From Chondrosia reniformis (Eukaryota > Porifera > Demospongiae > Chondrillida > Chondrillidae), in assembly GCA_947172415.1 (NCBI GenBank), contig OX359193.1, positions 5,450,501 through 5,514,500 on the forward strand: 64,000 nucleotides of DNA. The letters run 5' to 3'. The notes beneath the pieces were generated by a model that saw nothing but the letters and a program-made list of their open reading frames with translations, searched no databases and was not told the origin of the DNA. The translations under genes and the position numbers were made by a program. Position 1 is the first letter of the stretch. Each line of letters opens with the position of its first letter. Shown here in pieces: positions 44,302 to 64,000 of the stretch.

Positions 44302-46140
44302 TTAGAGAAGCTTTAAGTGTCCAGTTACTTGGTCTATCTTTTCAACACCACCTACATACATGCATGTACAATGTGTAGAATAATACAGTTTTTCACATTA
44401 GTTTAACGCTTTTTTGATTGGTTTAATGGATGGTCAAATTGATTTAATGGACGTCCGAATTCATTTAACATTGAACCAATCGAAAAAGCGTTAAACCAAT
44501 GTGAAAAAAATTGCAATATGAGGCTAATGAGGCTGGCTGAGGTTAATAAGTATCTGTTTAAAACCCATTAAAAGTGAAATCTGAATAATTACTATACCAA
44601 GGTGGGAAAAAATCAGAGAACCACAGATCACTGTTTCAGCCTCCGTAAGGCTTATCAATGTGGTACACTTTGGAGGCAAATTTGGATGATTGTTTTCATC
44701 TTGTCATAATAAGTGAAGGCGGAGGCTACAGTGACACCGAATGCTCACAATGAAAAAAACATCTTGCTTAATAAAGTTAATTCATAGTACGCAAGATAGC
44801 CTATTCTCACCTGGCCCTATTGCCAAAACTGTCTTAGATCCAGGTGCTATTTGTGTTCTACCTGCATCCCTTACAACGTGAACATTTAAATTAACTGTTC
44901 TAGCAGATTGCAGTAGTTGCAGTAACTCTTCCTCTCCTTCAGTTTTGAGAACCACTTTAGGCTGTCCGTGGTCTTCCCAAGCATGAAGCACTCTTCTCTA
45001 ATTGAACCATAAAACACTATCATACACTCTCAGTCTTCATGTGTGCTATTATATGAGCAGTTAAATGAATGTTTCATTGACCATTATAATTGTTATACTA
45101 TAACAAACACATGAATGATCAGACCTTATAAAATAATATTCTAGCACATAAGACACTCAACAAGCAGTTAATGAGGTGACAATAATCAATCTTCTATAAT
45201 AATGTTCCACAACTTTCAATAAAAGTTAATCAACAGACTTATAATGTGCAAGCCACCCATAGACATTCTTAATAGAGCTCAAGAATTCTGATTACATGAC
45301 TAGAGTATTAAATGCAGAAAAAGAATACTTACCTTAAAGAAGCCTTCAGCATATTGCTTCATGACAGTTTAAAAGACTATCTTATGTAAGTATTATTTCT
45401 CTGCAGCTAACATGATGTTTATATGTTAGAGGTACTTAATGTGGACACAGCACTGCACATTTCATAGCAACAGCTATTGACCAGAGAACTTTGAACTCAC
45501 TCCATCAGCTGTAGAAAACAACTGCTTATACGCTCCCAGTACAGCATGCCCACACTGTGCTCCTATCTTTCCCTTCCCCATCTTAAGGTCCGCCCTGACT
45601 ACCAATACCATCTTCATGTCCTCCATTCCACTGAGATACGACATCTATACATATCAGATATCATTATACTAGGCTTCCATTAATTTAGCTCTTTACAGGG
45701 ATCCCAGCATAACGGGTCATGCAGCAATTAAAAATTGTTGCCGGTAACAGGTACAATGTACATTAGCAAAGTAGACCAACTCTGGTCATTGCTTATTATG
45801 TTCCTCAGGAGACATACGTGGGTGAATCAAAATCCAGAGTCAAATGATGATGATATCAAAGCTTTATGATCGGACTCAGATATTAATAAAGTCGCCTATT
45901 CCCCCGGGTCACAAAAAGTCCCATATTTCCCCGGTCACAAAAAGTCCCCTATTCCCCCGGGTCACAAAACGTAGGTAAAAGAACCAATGAAAAATTACCT
46001 ACCACAGAATCATTAAGATCGGAAGCTACGCCTCTCCTTCTCCGTTCATAATACGTACCCAACAGTACGCCAGTGATAAAAGCAGCTCCTATAACGAAGA
46101 GAATCTCATGTATCGTACCTTGCCATATCGTTCCCGACAT
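44302..46140 (-). CDS. PTRH2: Peptidyl-tRNA hydrolase 2, complete, 5 exons
   Basis: Hydrolyses the ester bond of stalled peptidyl-tRNAs; in animals it is anchored in the mitochondrial outer membrane. Exons: 46140-46003, 45644-45501, 45356-45333 (24 nt, QYAEGFFK), 44997-44811, 44351-44302. All phases agree and give 180 aa (human 179). An N-terminal membrane anchor (about residues 10-30, [20 protein letters not shown]) is followed by basic RRRR. Catalytic-domain blocks are [58 protein letters not shown] and [14 protein letters not shown] at the C terminus. Intron 1 contains a three-fold CCCCGGGTCACAAAA repeat; intron 4 contains a MITE. The short third exon rests on splice phase. Confidence 0.95.
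44386..44513. mobile_element. ~128-bp MITE with ~40-bp inverted repeats
   Basis: The left arm (TTTTTCACATTAGTTTAACG, CTTTTTTGATTGGTTTAA) and right arm (GAACCAATCGAAAAAGCG, TTAAACCAATGTGAAAAAAA) form a long hairpin. It lies in PTRH2 intron 4, just upstream (in gene sense) of the last exon. No clear target duplication. Confidence 0.75.
45888..45969. repeat. ~29-bp tandem repeat, three copies, in PTRH2 intron 1
   Basis: Three copies of a unit containing CCTATTCCCCCGGGTCACAA; one copy lacks a few bases. It lies next to the exon 1 donor. Confidence 0.75.
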
Positions 46141-46282
46141 TTTAATTGCAACGGGTACTTTCCCTTGAGTGGGCGTCGACCTCAAGGACCAAACTTATAC
46201 AACGTAGTATTAAAGACTGCATAGCCGAATATGGCTATAATATTTTAATAAATAAATTACATAGATGTAGGTAATTAAAAAG

Positions 46283-47328
46283 TTATGTTGTTTTAGTCTG
46301 TACATGGGGAAGGTAATAAGTGTGTTTCTGTGCAGGAGTCTTGGGATGCAGGAGTGCATCGGCTACCCATTGGGACCGCTGCTGCTCCAACAGTGACAAG
46401 TATCTCTGCCTTCTTGCACTTTTATAGTCTTCTAAACGTTTCTCTTCAGCTTTTTCATCCTCCAACTGATGACACCAACGTAGGCTTTCAATCTCCTTGA
46501 GAGATTCATCTTCAGCCAAACCTACATACACACACATATAGCAAGCAGAATAATCAAATACATAAAAATTGGTCAAAATCTAAAACACCATTTTTTGAAC
46601 ATGCTATATCTATTTTTAGAGTAAAAGGTCTATAGGGAACTAAACATTGTCATTACACAATACGCATTGGCTAAGTACACCACCTAATTATTGGTGATGT
46701 GGTCACATTGATACATTCTTATTAGTCAGTTTTGTAATGCTTTTATTGTAACTTAATTTTAAAAAAAGTGTTTCAACAATTTTGCAAGGTGTACTGTTAA
46801 AAAATCCATCACTAAAGTCTTACTTTGTATTGTGTCACTTTGTAGTACTTCCTTGCTTCCACATCTACGAAGGGAATTATAAGAATTGACTTCAAACATT
46901 CCAGAGAAAAGGCCTATAGCCAGGAAGTTTTAAGATATGTAAGAACACAAATGTTGATGATAGACATCTTCACGCTATTTACTTCATGAAATACGTAGCT
47001 GTACACTTTAGTTCTCACAATACTGGTCCTCCAAGTCACCTTGCGTGTGAAGGCCGTACGTACATAGAATAGTGTGCAGATGGGCTAGGCAGATGAATGG
47101 TGAACACTTTCAGTTCAGTGCCTACCTTTGTAGCTTTGCTTTAAGTTTGTGTCCTTCTCCACTACTTGTCCGAGCAACTTGAGTGGAAACGCCTTCTTTC
47201 ACTTTCTTCCTTCCACTACCAGTTTCACTGCTTCTCTTTCCTTTAGAAGTCTGCTTCTTCGATTTGTCATCCTTTTTTCGTCTTCTTTTCTTCTTCTGAG
47301 CTTCTTTTCTTTCTGCGGTCTTATCCAT
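46283..47328 (-). CDS. LIAT1: LIAT1 (ligand of ATE1) homologue, 3 exons
   Basis: Exons 47328-47126, 46864-46824 (41 nt) and 46521-46283. With the small middle exon the phases close exactly (2 then 1), giving 160 aa. The N-terminal third is extremely basic (AQKKKRRRKKDDKSKK...), matching the poly-Lys region of LIAT1. The last exon carries the family's conserved LIAT1 domain: EIESLRWCHQLEDEKAEEKR, LEDYKSARRQRY. In mammals LIAT1 binds the arginyltransferase ATE1 and stimulates arginylation. The protein lacks the primate-specific tandem repeats. It is in tandem with PTRH2 and MED21 on the same strand. The middle exon is inferred from splice sites only. Confidence 0.8.
46620..46648 (-). mobile_element. 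Small fragment of the hammerhead repeat family
   Basis: GAGTAAAAGG-CTATAGGGAACTAAAC matches the constant block of the family's 3' half. It lies in a LIAT1 intron. Confidence 0.5.
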
Positions 47329-47564
47329 TTCCTGAATAGTCTTCAACTAGTCCTCGAGAACGCCATATTTCTCAGATTGTCAATTTATCAAATCGCATGA
47401 ATCACGATATTTCACGAATTAAGTTACTCCAAGCAAACTACTAATTGTACTAGTAACTGCATTTCGTAAAGTTAACAGTTTCTTTATAAAACAGAAGTGC
47501 AAAGTGAATAAATTAAGAATAAATTAAGAATAAATTGTTTAAATGTAAAGTAAAAATTAAGTCT

Positions 47565-48656
47565 TCATTCTTTTTTAATTTTTAATTGAGCATCGTGGAT
47601 ATCTCTCAGAGTTGAACTGATATCATTGAGCATTGAATCTAAGGCACAATACATAAAATTCTTAGCAAACACACAAACCTCATCAAACACATACAGTACA
47701 TATATTCATCTCAATGAACCTCGGTATGCACCTCAATGCACATTCAAATTGACATGTAAATCCTTATTACCTCCTTCTCCAATTAGGTTGTCCAATTTCT
47801 CTGCCAGTTTTTTGTTTTCAGAATCTAACTTCTTCAGGTACTCTATCTAAATCAGAGGAAGGTAAATCAGATAGTGACAAGGTAGTGTATCCTATAAGCT
47901 GGTATCTAAAGGCATTCCAAAGGTCCTAGTATTACTATTTTTTTGATTGGCAATGTCAGATTCTGAATAAACAAAAATATTGAAATGAATCTACATCAGC
48001 AATCAAGAAATCAGAGTTCTGTCCACCTTAGTTATATCCCATGCTTTTAGTTCAGTTGCAGAGTACTGGTTGTCATTACCAGCTGTCATGGGTTTGATTC
48101 CACAGCAGTTGCCTCTTTCGTGTTTCCCCCTCTTTTTCACGATGTTTGAGAATGATTTATCTACTTGTGGTTTTATTATCACTTCAATTATTCATGTATA
48201 TGGATAACATTATATTTTTTAATTACAGCTGATCTGTACATTTACTAGAAAGGATTCCAATCATGTAAGTAGTCAACCGATATCTTAGCATACACTTAAA
48301 TTGAAACGAACCTGTAACTCTTCAGTATAAGTGCTATTTGGAAGGGATTCTATCAAAGCGTCTATATCTTGAGCAGTACGTGTTATGAGAGTCGAAAAAA
48401 GCTGAATATTGTTCATAGGAGGCTGTGGTTCTTGATTAGATCCTTCTGTGCCTTGTGGAGGCACTGAATCTTGGAGTGATGGTTCGATTTTACTCTCTGA
48501 GGTATGCTGTAAAACTCCTACGCTATTACAAAACAAGTCGGCCATCTAAAATTTAAGAAAGACAGATAATAACAACATACACGGATACGAGTTGACTTTA
48601 AACCTGGAACATACCTCATTTACAGCATCTTGCAGTTGAGTTACCCTGTCCGCCAT
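47565..48656 (-). CDS. MED21: Mediator complex subunit 21, complete, 4 exons
   Basis: Mediator middle-module subunit that forms a coiled-coil heterodimer with MED7 and links RNA polymerase II to regulators. Exons: 48656-48615, 48545-48312, 47846-47771, 47638-47565, phases 0, 0, 1, giving 141 aa (human 144). The invariant start MADRVTQLQDAVNE is followed by MADLFCNSVGVLQ; QLFSTLITRTAQDIDALIES and LPNSTYTEELQ are also family blocks. The C-terminal half is coiled coil (IEYLKKLDSENKKLAEKLDN, LRDIHDAQLKIKKE). Intron 2 carries a tRNA-headed SINE. The start codon is about 19 bp from the first candidate ATG of PEX6 on the other strand. Confidence 0.96.
48046..48180 (+). mobile_element. tRNA-derived SINE, copy 2
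   Basis: A-box-like GTTCAGTTGCAGAGTACTGG and B-box-like GGGTTTGATTCC, with a TGTCATTACC anticodon-arm region. The tail (CTCTTTTTCACGATGTTTGA, then GAATGATT) is homologous to the SINE at 27650-27785. It lies in MED21 intron 2. Confidence 0.75.
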
Positions 48657-48675
48657 CTTTGTTCTAAACAAGAAA
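48657..48675. promoter_or_regulatory. Minimal bidirectional promoter MED21 / PEX6
   Basis: Only 19 bp lie between the MED21 ATG and the first candidate PEX6 ATG (48676). The two 5' UTRs must overlap or be nearly absent. No TATA element. Confidence 0.35.
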
Positions 48676-58902
<10,227 letters not shown>

Positions 58903-60649
58903 ACCTTTCTATCAATATGCGTTACCATGTTGAGTGTTATGTATTAAAATGTGTATGCTGTATACAAGAATATGTATTTTTAATTAGATATTTCATTTTC
59001 ATTGTCTTTTTGAAAATCCATCTCACTTGTTAATAAACTTATTGGCAATTACAGATATAACTACAATAACGTACGTATAGTGCAGTAAGGTTGGTATGCC
59101 TATCTTCCCATACATAGAGCATAGTAATACAGTTTTAGGAGATTATAAAAGTTAAGATTTCTAAACTTATAACAAGAAGGCATTGTAACCCCCAAAGAAG
59201 TTGTTATTCAATTAGTGCAGTTCAGACACAAATCCTGCCAAAATATGTTATTGCGTCAATCAATGTCGTGCTGTTGCAGTGAAACAGTTGGACAGAAAAA
59301 TGTCAATGATAATTTAAAAATCTACAAAGTAATTCTCTACCTATAGCAGTCAGTAATGATCAGATGGGTCCTATTAAAAGGATATACATACAAAGTACAC
59401 GTGCACACATTAATTATTTGCATTTAACAAATTAATGTTTGTTTCTCCATGTACATCTATTTAATAATGACTTTAGAGAAACTGCTTGATCTCAATCAGG
59501 AGCAGCTGACTAGGTCAAGATCCGTTTGACTTACAGGTGTTAAGTTTTATTAGTTCTACAAGTGAGAGCCACATAAACAATTGATTGCCAGGGAACTGCA
59601 CCTACATTTTACACTTTTTGCTTCTGTATAACCTACCTTTATTCCCAATTTAATTTATATAGAAAATAAACACCTGACTACAACTGAACAACAACAACAA
59701 ACAGTAACAACAACAGTAGGTAAGAGTTACTATAGTTACTAGGGACTGGTAGACATGCTAAATATCTAATAGTCCCATTGGGCAAATGTAGTCCACAGTT
59801 GTTACATACTCACTGCTGATTCCATGCAAATTTACCTAGATCCAATACTTTCTTTCACTATCTTTTCCTACCTGAATGGGGTAAACCAATAACTTTAGTG
59901 GTTCCTTACCACTCAGTCCTTCTTTCTTCTTAATTGGACATGTTGCTAGGTAACCGACATTTGATTTCCATGATAATTCTTCTGCAAATAGATAATACAT
60001 GTATACAGCAAATAAAATAAAGGCTGCGTAATAAGCCATATACTCTTGTGTTAGCTTGTATAAACTTGAATTACAAATTACACTTTGAACAGTCTCACAA
60101 GTAAGTATTCTTACATGAGGTCCATTGTAATTTTAACATTATAGACTTCATTTAAAGCGGACATACAGTTTTCTGATTCTCTAAACAAGGTAACCTACCA
60201 ACCAGTGTAGTTTAGGGCATGTACAACGCCAAAGTTAAAACTGGGGACAATTGAGCGCTCAACGGCCATTTGGATTCACGAATTGATGGATCAATTTAGC
60301 TACGTATGATGGATGTCCGAACATTATTATAGTGTAAAGTATATACAATCTCTCAAATCTTCGTTTGACAATATTAAGGAACTGTGATTCTTGTTAACAA
60401 CTACATCTGCATCCTTGATTCTCAATGTCCTGCATGTGATGTGCATGTCGCTTGACATGTCAATTCATGCGCTCAACATTAATTGAGATTGATAGCTTGT
60501 TTATAATTAGCTAAACACTTCATATTGGGACATGCCATGATTTGCTTCGCTGGATAGCCATGAATGGTTTCGAGTCAGAACTCAATAACAATAACAATTT
60601 GCTGAATAGGTCGAGTTATGTTCTGCATGTTGTCTATTGTTCTTGAACA

Positions 60650-61560
60650 TGACCTCGAAAACAATAAGCAAAATTTCAATTTCACGATTTTCCGCCAAGC
60701 TCATGATGTTTCCCGCCGACAATTTCTTATAAATAAGCGAGGAAATTTTCAGTCTTTGGCCTCCGGGCTATCAACTCTGGAGGTCTACTTTGGTGTGGAT
60801 CGATGCGTCAACCGTGGTAGGAGCACGACCATGGTACACGTCTATCCGAAGGGTCATCGGTGTTCGTATAGTGGGGTGGTCTCTCTATCATGGGTTAGTG
60901 CCTGGAGATGTATCTCACTATTAATCCTGCTTGTGTGTTAAATTGGCACTTGCGGGATTCTTGCTATACGACCCGTACCTGGAGGAGCGTGGGTCCAGTG
61001 CCACTACGTAGTCGGTCAGGAACCCCTGTTGTAGGCTGCAGCTTCAGGTTGGTTAGGAAGGCATTTGCATTTTCGAATTTGTATTCAATTTTCGTATCCA
61101 TTCACCATGCAGTATTTCATTGTATATCATGTATTTTATTCTTTTCTTACAGTTCATTGAACTGATGGGTCCCTACTCTAAAGCGCCTGGCCGATCCCAA
61201 TGAGCTAAAGTCTGTGTGCAGTGTTCCCAAGCTACGTTGTGTGCACATGATGATTCTCATTGGTGGGAGTTTGTGGTCCGCCAGGGTCGGGCTTGTTCTG
61301 TTCGTAGCGTGGTAGAGCAAGACTAGTAACTGGTCATAGGTCGGTCAGGTACGCCGGATCGCTCCCGTGCAACTTCTCTTACGACGCAAGTAGTGGAAGT
61401 GTCAAACAGAGTTGAGAAACCGGAGGCCATTTGGGGCACAAAGTACTTCTACCTCCTCGTGGTGTGCCCTGGGGTCACCTTTACACCAGTAAAGTGATGC
61501 GAAACGAAGTACTGCAGCAGCAAACCAATATCACTCAAAAGGAGAAGAAACAGCATGGTC
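60650..61560. other. GC-richer island of unknown nature
   Basis: Unlike the AT-rich spacer around it, this stretch contains many CpGs and little simple sequence. A TATA-like CTTATAAATAAGCG lies at about 60728, and a strong acceptor-like TTCTTTTCTTACAG at about 61138-61151. The longest plus frame (60618-60941) is 107 aa and not recognisable; other frames are short. It could be an unannotated non-coding transcript, a very divergent gene or acquired DNA. Confidence 0.35.
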
Positions 61561-61799
61561 TCTTTACAACCATGAAGAACTTGTTTAAGAACTACATTGT
61601 TTGAACTGTTTTTCCTTTTTTATTTAAAACCATGTACATGTATATTTCAGAATTGTCAAACAAAAATGATCATTGTGCAGTGGTTATTATACAACTCCAA
61701 ATGTCGATGATAAATTCATAATAAGATGTACATTTATTCATCGCAAATGCATAAGCATTCAGTATACTCTCGTAAATTATTGCGTAAGTGTACCGTCCC

Positions 61800-61945
61800 A
61801 TAAGAAAGTACAGAAAAAGAAAAAAAAGAAAAAAACTTCGAAGTAATATAATATAGCGAAAAAGAAAAAAAGGAAAAAAACTTCGAAGTAATATAATATA
61901 GCGAAAAAGAAAAAAAGGAAAAACTTTGAACGACAAAGAAAAAGG
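61800..61945. repeat. ~46-bp purine-rich tandem repeat, about 2.5 copies
   Basis: Units of A/G-only sequence (GAAAAAGAAAAAAAGG) followed by CTTCGAAGTAATATAATATA; the CTTCGAAG palindrome recurs in each full copy. Confidence 0.8.
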
Positions 61946-62954
61946 AAAAAATACACTTAATTAATTAAAAGCATTTCAAATTGCTATGCTATATAACCAA
62001 GAAACATCTTTTATCTTCCTCTGAAGGTACATCCAAAATATCAAATCTCATGCAGATTCCAAGATATTAAAAGCCAACTCACCAACTGCATTGCATTGCA
62101 TTCACTAAGAGAGTGTCCCTTAAGTTTAGTCATCCTGATCATAATTAGGATTAATATGATTAATTGAAAATTAGGGACTTTCCACTCTGTTGTGTCTTTT
62201 GATTTAATCATATATTATAGAGTTTTTAATTCTTATTGTAAAATTGATTGGCTTCATTAGCTCGAAAATCAAGAAGTAATTTTGTGTTTGAGAGCTCATG
62301 ATCAATTGCTGAATTAAGTCCCTCTCTTCCATGTATATATGTACATACTGTATGTGTATATAACTTCCTAACTAGACTATTTATTGGTTTCTCTAAAAAT
62401 GTAATCAATGCAATCTAAGGACTAGTTTGTCTCCATACAGCAGTAATACATCTATATGCATTATAGTAATAAATTGTCCATCCACATATGTACAGTACAA
62501 TCATATGTATATATATGTACTTACATATGCATATGGCCAGGCTACAGACACATGATAGTGGCTTATATATATAATAGACTGTTAAAATATTATGTAGATG
62601 AAAATGGGTGCCTATATGTATCATATGAAGTGGCCAAGACAACATATACGTATATACCTCTACATAATCATTGCTAGTATATTATATGTATGCATAGTGT
62701 GGGACTATAACATTGTATGTGTATATAGTGCACTACTTTCAATTGGTGAAGTTGAATATCATTCAATACATCATTCAATAATGGTTTAAATCAGCATTAC
62801 AACAACAAATGGTCACATCAGGACAATAAGAGCATACAAAAATTGTGTTTCCGCACACCATGCATTATTTATGTCTGCATATAGTTAGAATTAATAGTAC
62901 AAAATAAGGTTTCGTTAGTAATGTAAGTACATCCTTCAGATATACACCTGGATA

Positions 62955-63910
62955 CTACATCAAGGAACAATTGTTTGGCTTTCCCTGATCTCCACTAACT
63001 GATTCCGTCTGAGGATCAGAAGAGGGAGCTTTTGGTTGAATAATATCATCAAATTTAAACCCTCTCCTCTGATAAAACAACAAGTAAGGTGCTTCATTTT
63101 GCACTCTTTCTTCTGTAGTTTCCTATATACGTACGTATATGGTATGAAAGGAAGTTATCCCAAGGCTACATATATACATCAGAGATATACGCAGGATCAT
63201 ATGAATTAACTCTATCTATGCATACGCTACATACGTATGTACGTACATCAGAGATATACATACGTAGACTATTCTATCTGTGCATACATAAATCGCAAGC
63301 ATAATTTAAAAATGACAGCGTGGATCAGCCATCTTTGAGGGAAACTATTTTTAAATTTATGAATCAAACACAGTCTCAGGGGAGAAGGAACATATCCACA
63401 TGGGAACAAGTATTTGTTTTGACTTTGAGTAATATCAGTCATATAGACACTTACAAGATTCTTAATACAGTTATGTAATTTCGAGTGTCATAAGATCAGT
63501 CTGGGGTGGTGAATGTTTTTAGTGCATGGCAAATAATTATAAATAAAATCCACTGACTCAAAACAAGTTCCTAATTGTGTATCTAAATAATTCCTCAGTC
63601 GTTTAAAGTTAATAAGTTGGCAGTCATGCAGGCTATAGGGTAGGATATACATTGAATGCAACCAAAAATCACTTCATTGTTGATCTATGTTTTTGAATAG
63701 GGTGGCTATGTTTTTTCCTTTCATCCCTCTATTTAGAGAGTACTACCTGTAAATAGCTGCCCCTAGCTATTTACTGTGTTTATAAATCACTGATAATTTT
63801 GCATGACCAGTACTTACTCTGCATGAGCTATCATTGTAATGGTACCATGTTCCATTGGGATTCTTGGCAAATGCTATATAGTGCCCGCCTCCTAAGACAC
63901 CGTAATGTGT
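62955..63910 (-). CDS. USP32: USP32-like ubiquitin-specific protease, C-terminal exons only
   Basis: Deubiquitinase; only the last two exons are in the window (63910-63818 and 63122-62955, phase 0), and the gene continues beyond the right edge. The visible part contains the His box of the USP catalytic domain ([20 protein letters not shown]) and the following YNDSSC with the third catalytic residue. The final strand [11 protein letters not shown] closes the USP fold. A short disordered tail ends in CSLM, a CAAX prenylation box. Human USP32 also ends in a CAAX box, which supports this assignment over other USPs. Membrane targeting by prenylation is therefore expected (inference). Confidence 0.85.
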
Positions 63911-64000
63911 CTATGGAATGAGAAACAGAAGTGCAAAGTGAAATCAATTTTTGTGAGAAATATGTGAAGTCTATTATTGAAAACACAGTTGTCTACAGAA

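Larger units (their letters stand above)
58903..62954. other. Intergenic region between PEX6 and the USP32-like gene
   Basis: About 4 kb. The left part (58.9-60.6 kb) is AT-rich with no convincing exon. A minus-strand frame at 59836-60039 begins MAYYAAFILFAVYMYYLFA (one hydrophobic helix) but lacks splice or homology support. The centre (60650-61560) is distinctly richer in G+C. The right part has a purine-rich tandem repeat (61800-61945) and ATGTATATA simple sequence. Confidence 0.5.

Noticed and set aside
60900-61500. Telomerase RNA or other named structural RNA in the GC-richer island
   Set aside because: No template-like CTAACCC repeat, no box H/ACA or other recognisable element found by eye.

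Overview
This window looks like nuclear DNA of an early-branching animal, most likely a demosponge; that placement is inference. It is AT-rich and gene-dense. Introns can be very short (the first GATM intron is 62 nt) and use GT-AG ends. The genes are animal housekeeping and signalling families: vertebrate-type tyrosinase, adiponectin receptor, LIAT1, CCDC92, USP32. Gene models were built by hand from reading frames, splice-site phase and remembered human orthologues; no alignment was run.

Layout, left to right. 78-3321 (-): complete glycine amidinotransferase (GATM). 7072-24310 (-): unrecognised Thr/Pro/Gln-rich nuclear-type protein, seven exons, with an 8-kb intron full of repeats and a 1.1-kb minisatellite. 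24602-28738 (-): complete ARPC3, sharing a ~50-bp head-to-head spacer with an unknown (+) reading frame. 30361-30771 (-): orphan single-exon frame. 31067-32303 (-): stand-alone NHL-type propeller protein, divergent (46 bp apart) from ZNF511 (32350-34525, +). 34970-36064 (+): intronless adiponectin receptor. 36.1-39.4 kb: repeat-filled spacer with LINE fragments. 39415-41178 (+): intronless membrane tyrosinase. 41624-42073 (-): HINT3, divergent from CCDC92 (42289-44165, +). 44302-46140 (-): PTRH2. 46283-47328 (-): LIAT1. 47565-48656 (-): MED21, divergent by about 19 bp from PEX6 (48676-58902, +). 58.9-62.95 kb: spacer with an unexplained GC-richer stretch. 62955 to the right edge (-): 3' part of a USP32-like deubiquitinase.

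The main novelty is a dispersed repeat family with at least eight copies here. It carries a motif with every conserved core element of a type I hammerhead ribozyme: the CUGAUGA box, GAAA, a palindromic stem III, a GUC cleavage triplet and a stem I supported by comparison of copies. One copy (50641-50794) begins exactly at the predicted cleavage position, as expected if self-cleaved RNA was reverse transcribed. The window also holds two copies of a tRNA-headed SINE, several palindromic MITEs, tandem repeats that appear to create extra splice acceptors in PEX6, and a five-fold tandem M-box-like E-box array.

The genes do not form one pathway. They are compact, independently regulated units, several arranged head-to-head over very short spacers.
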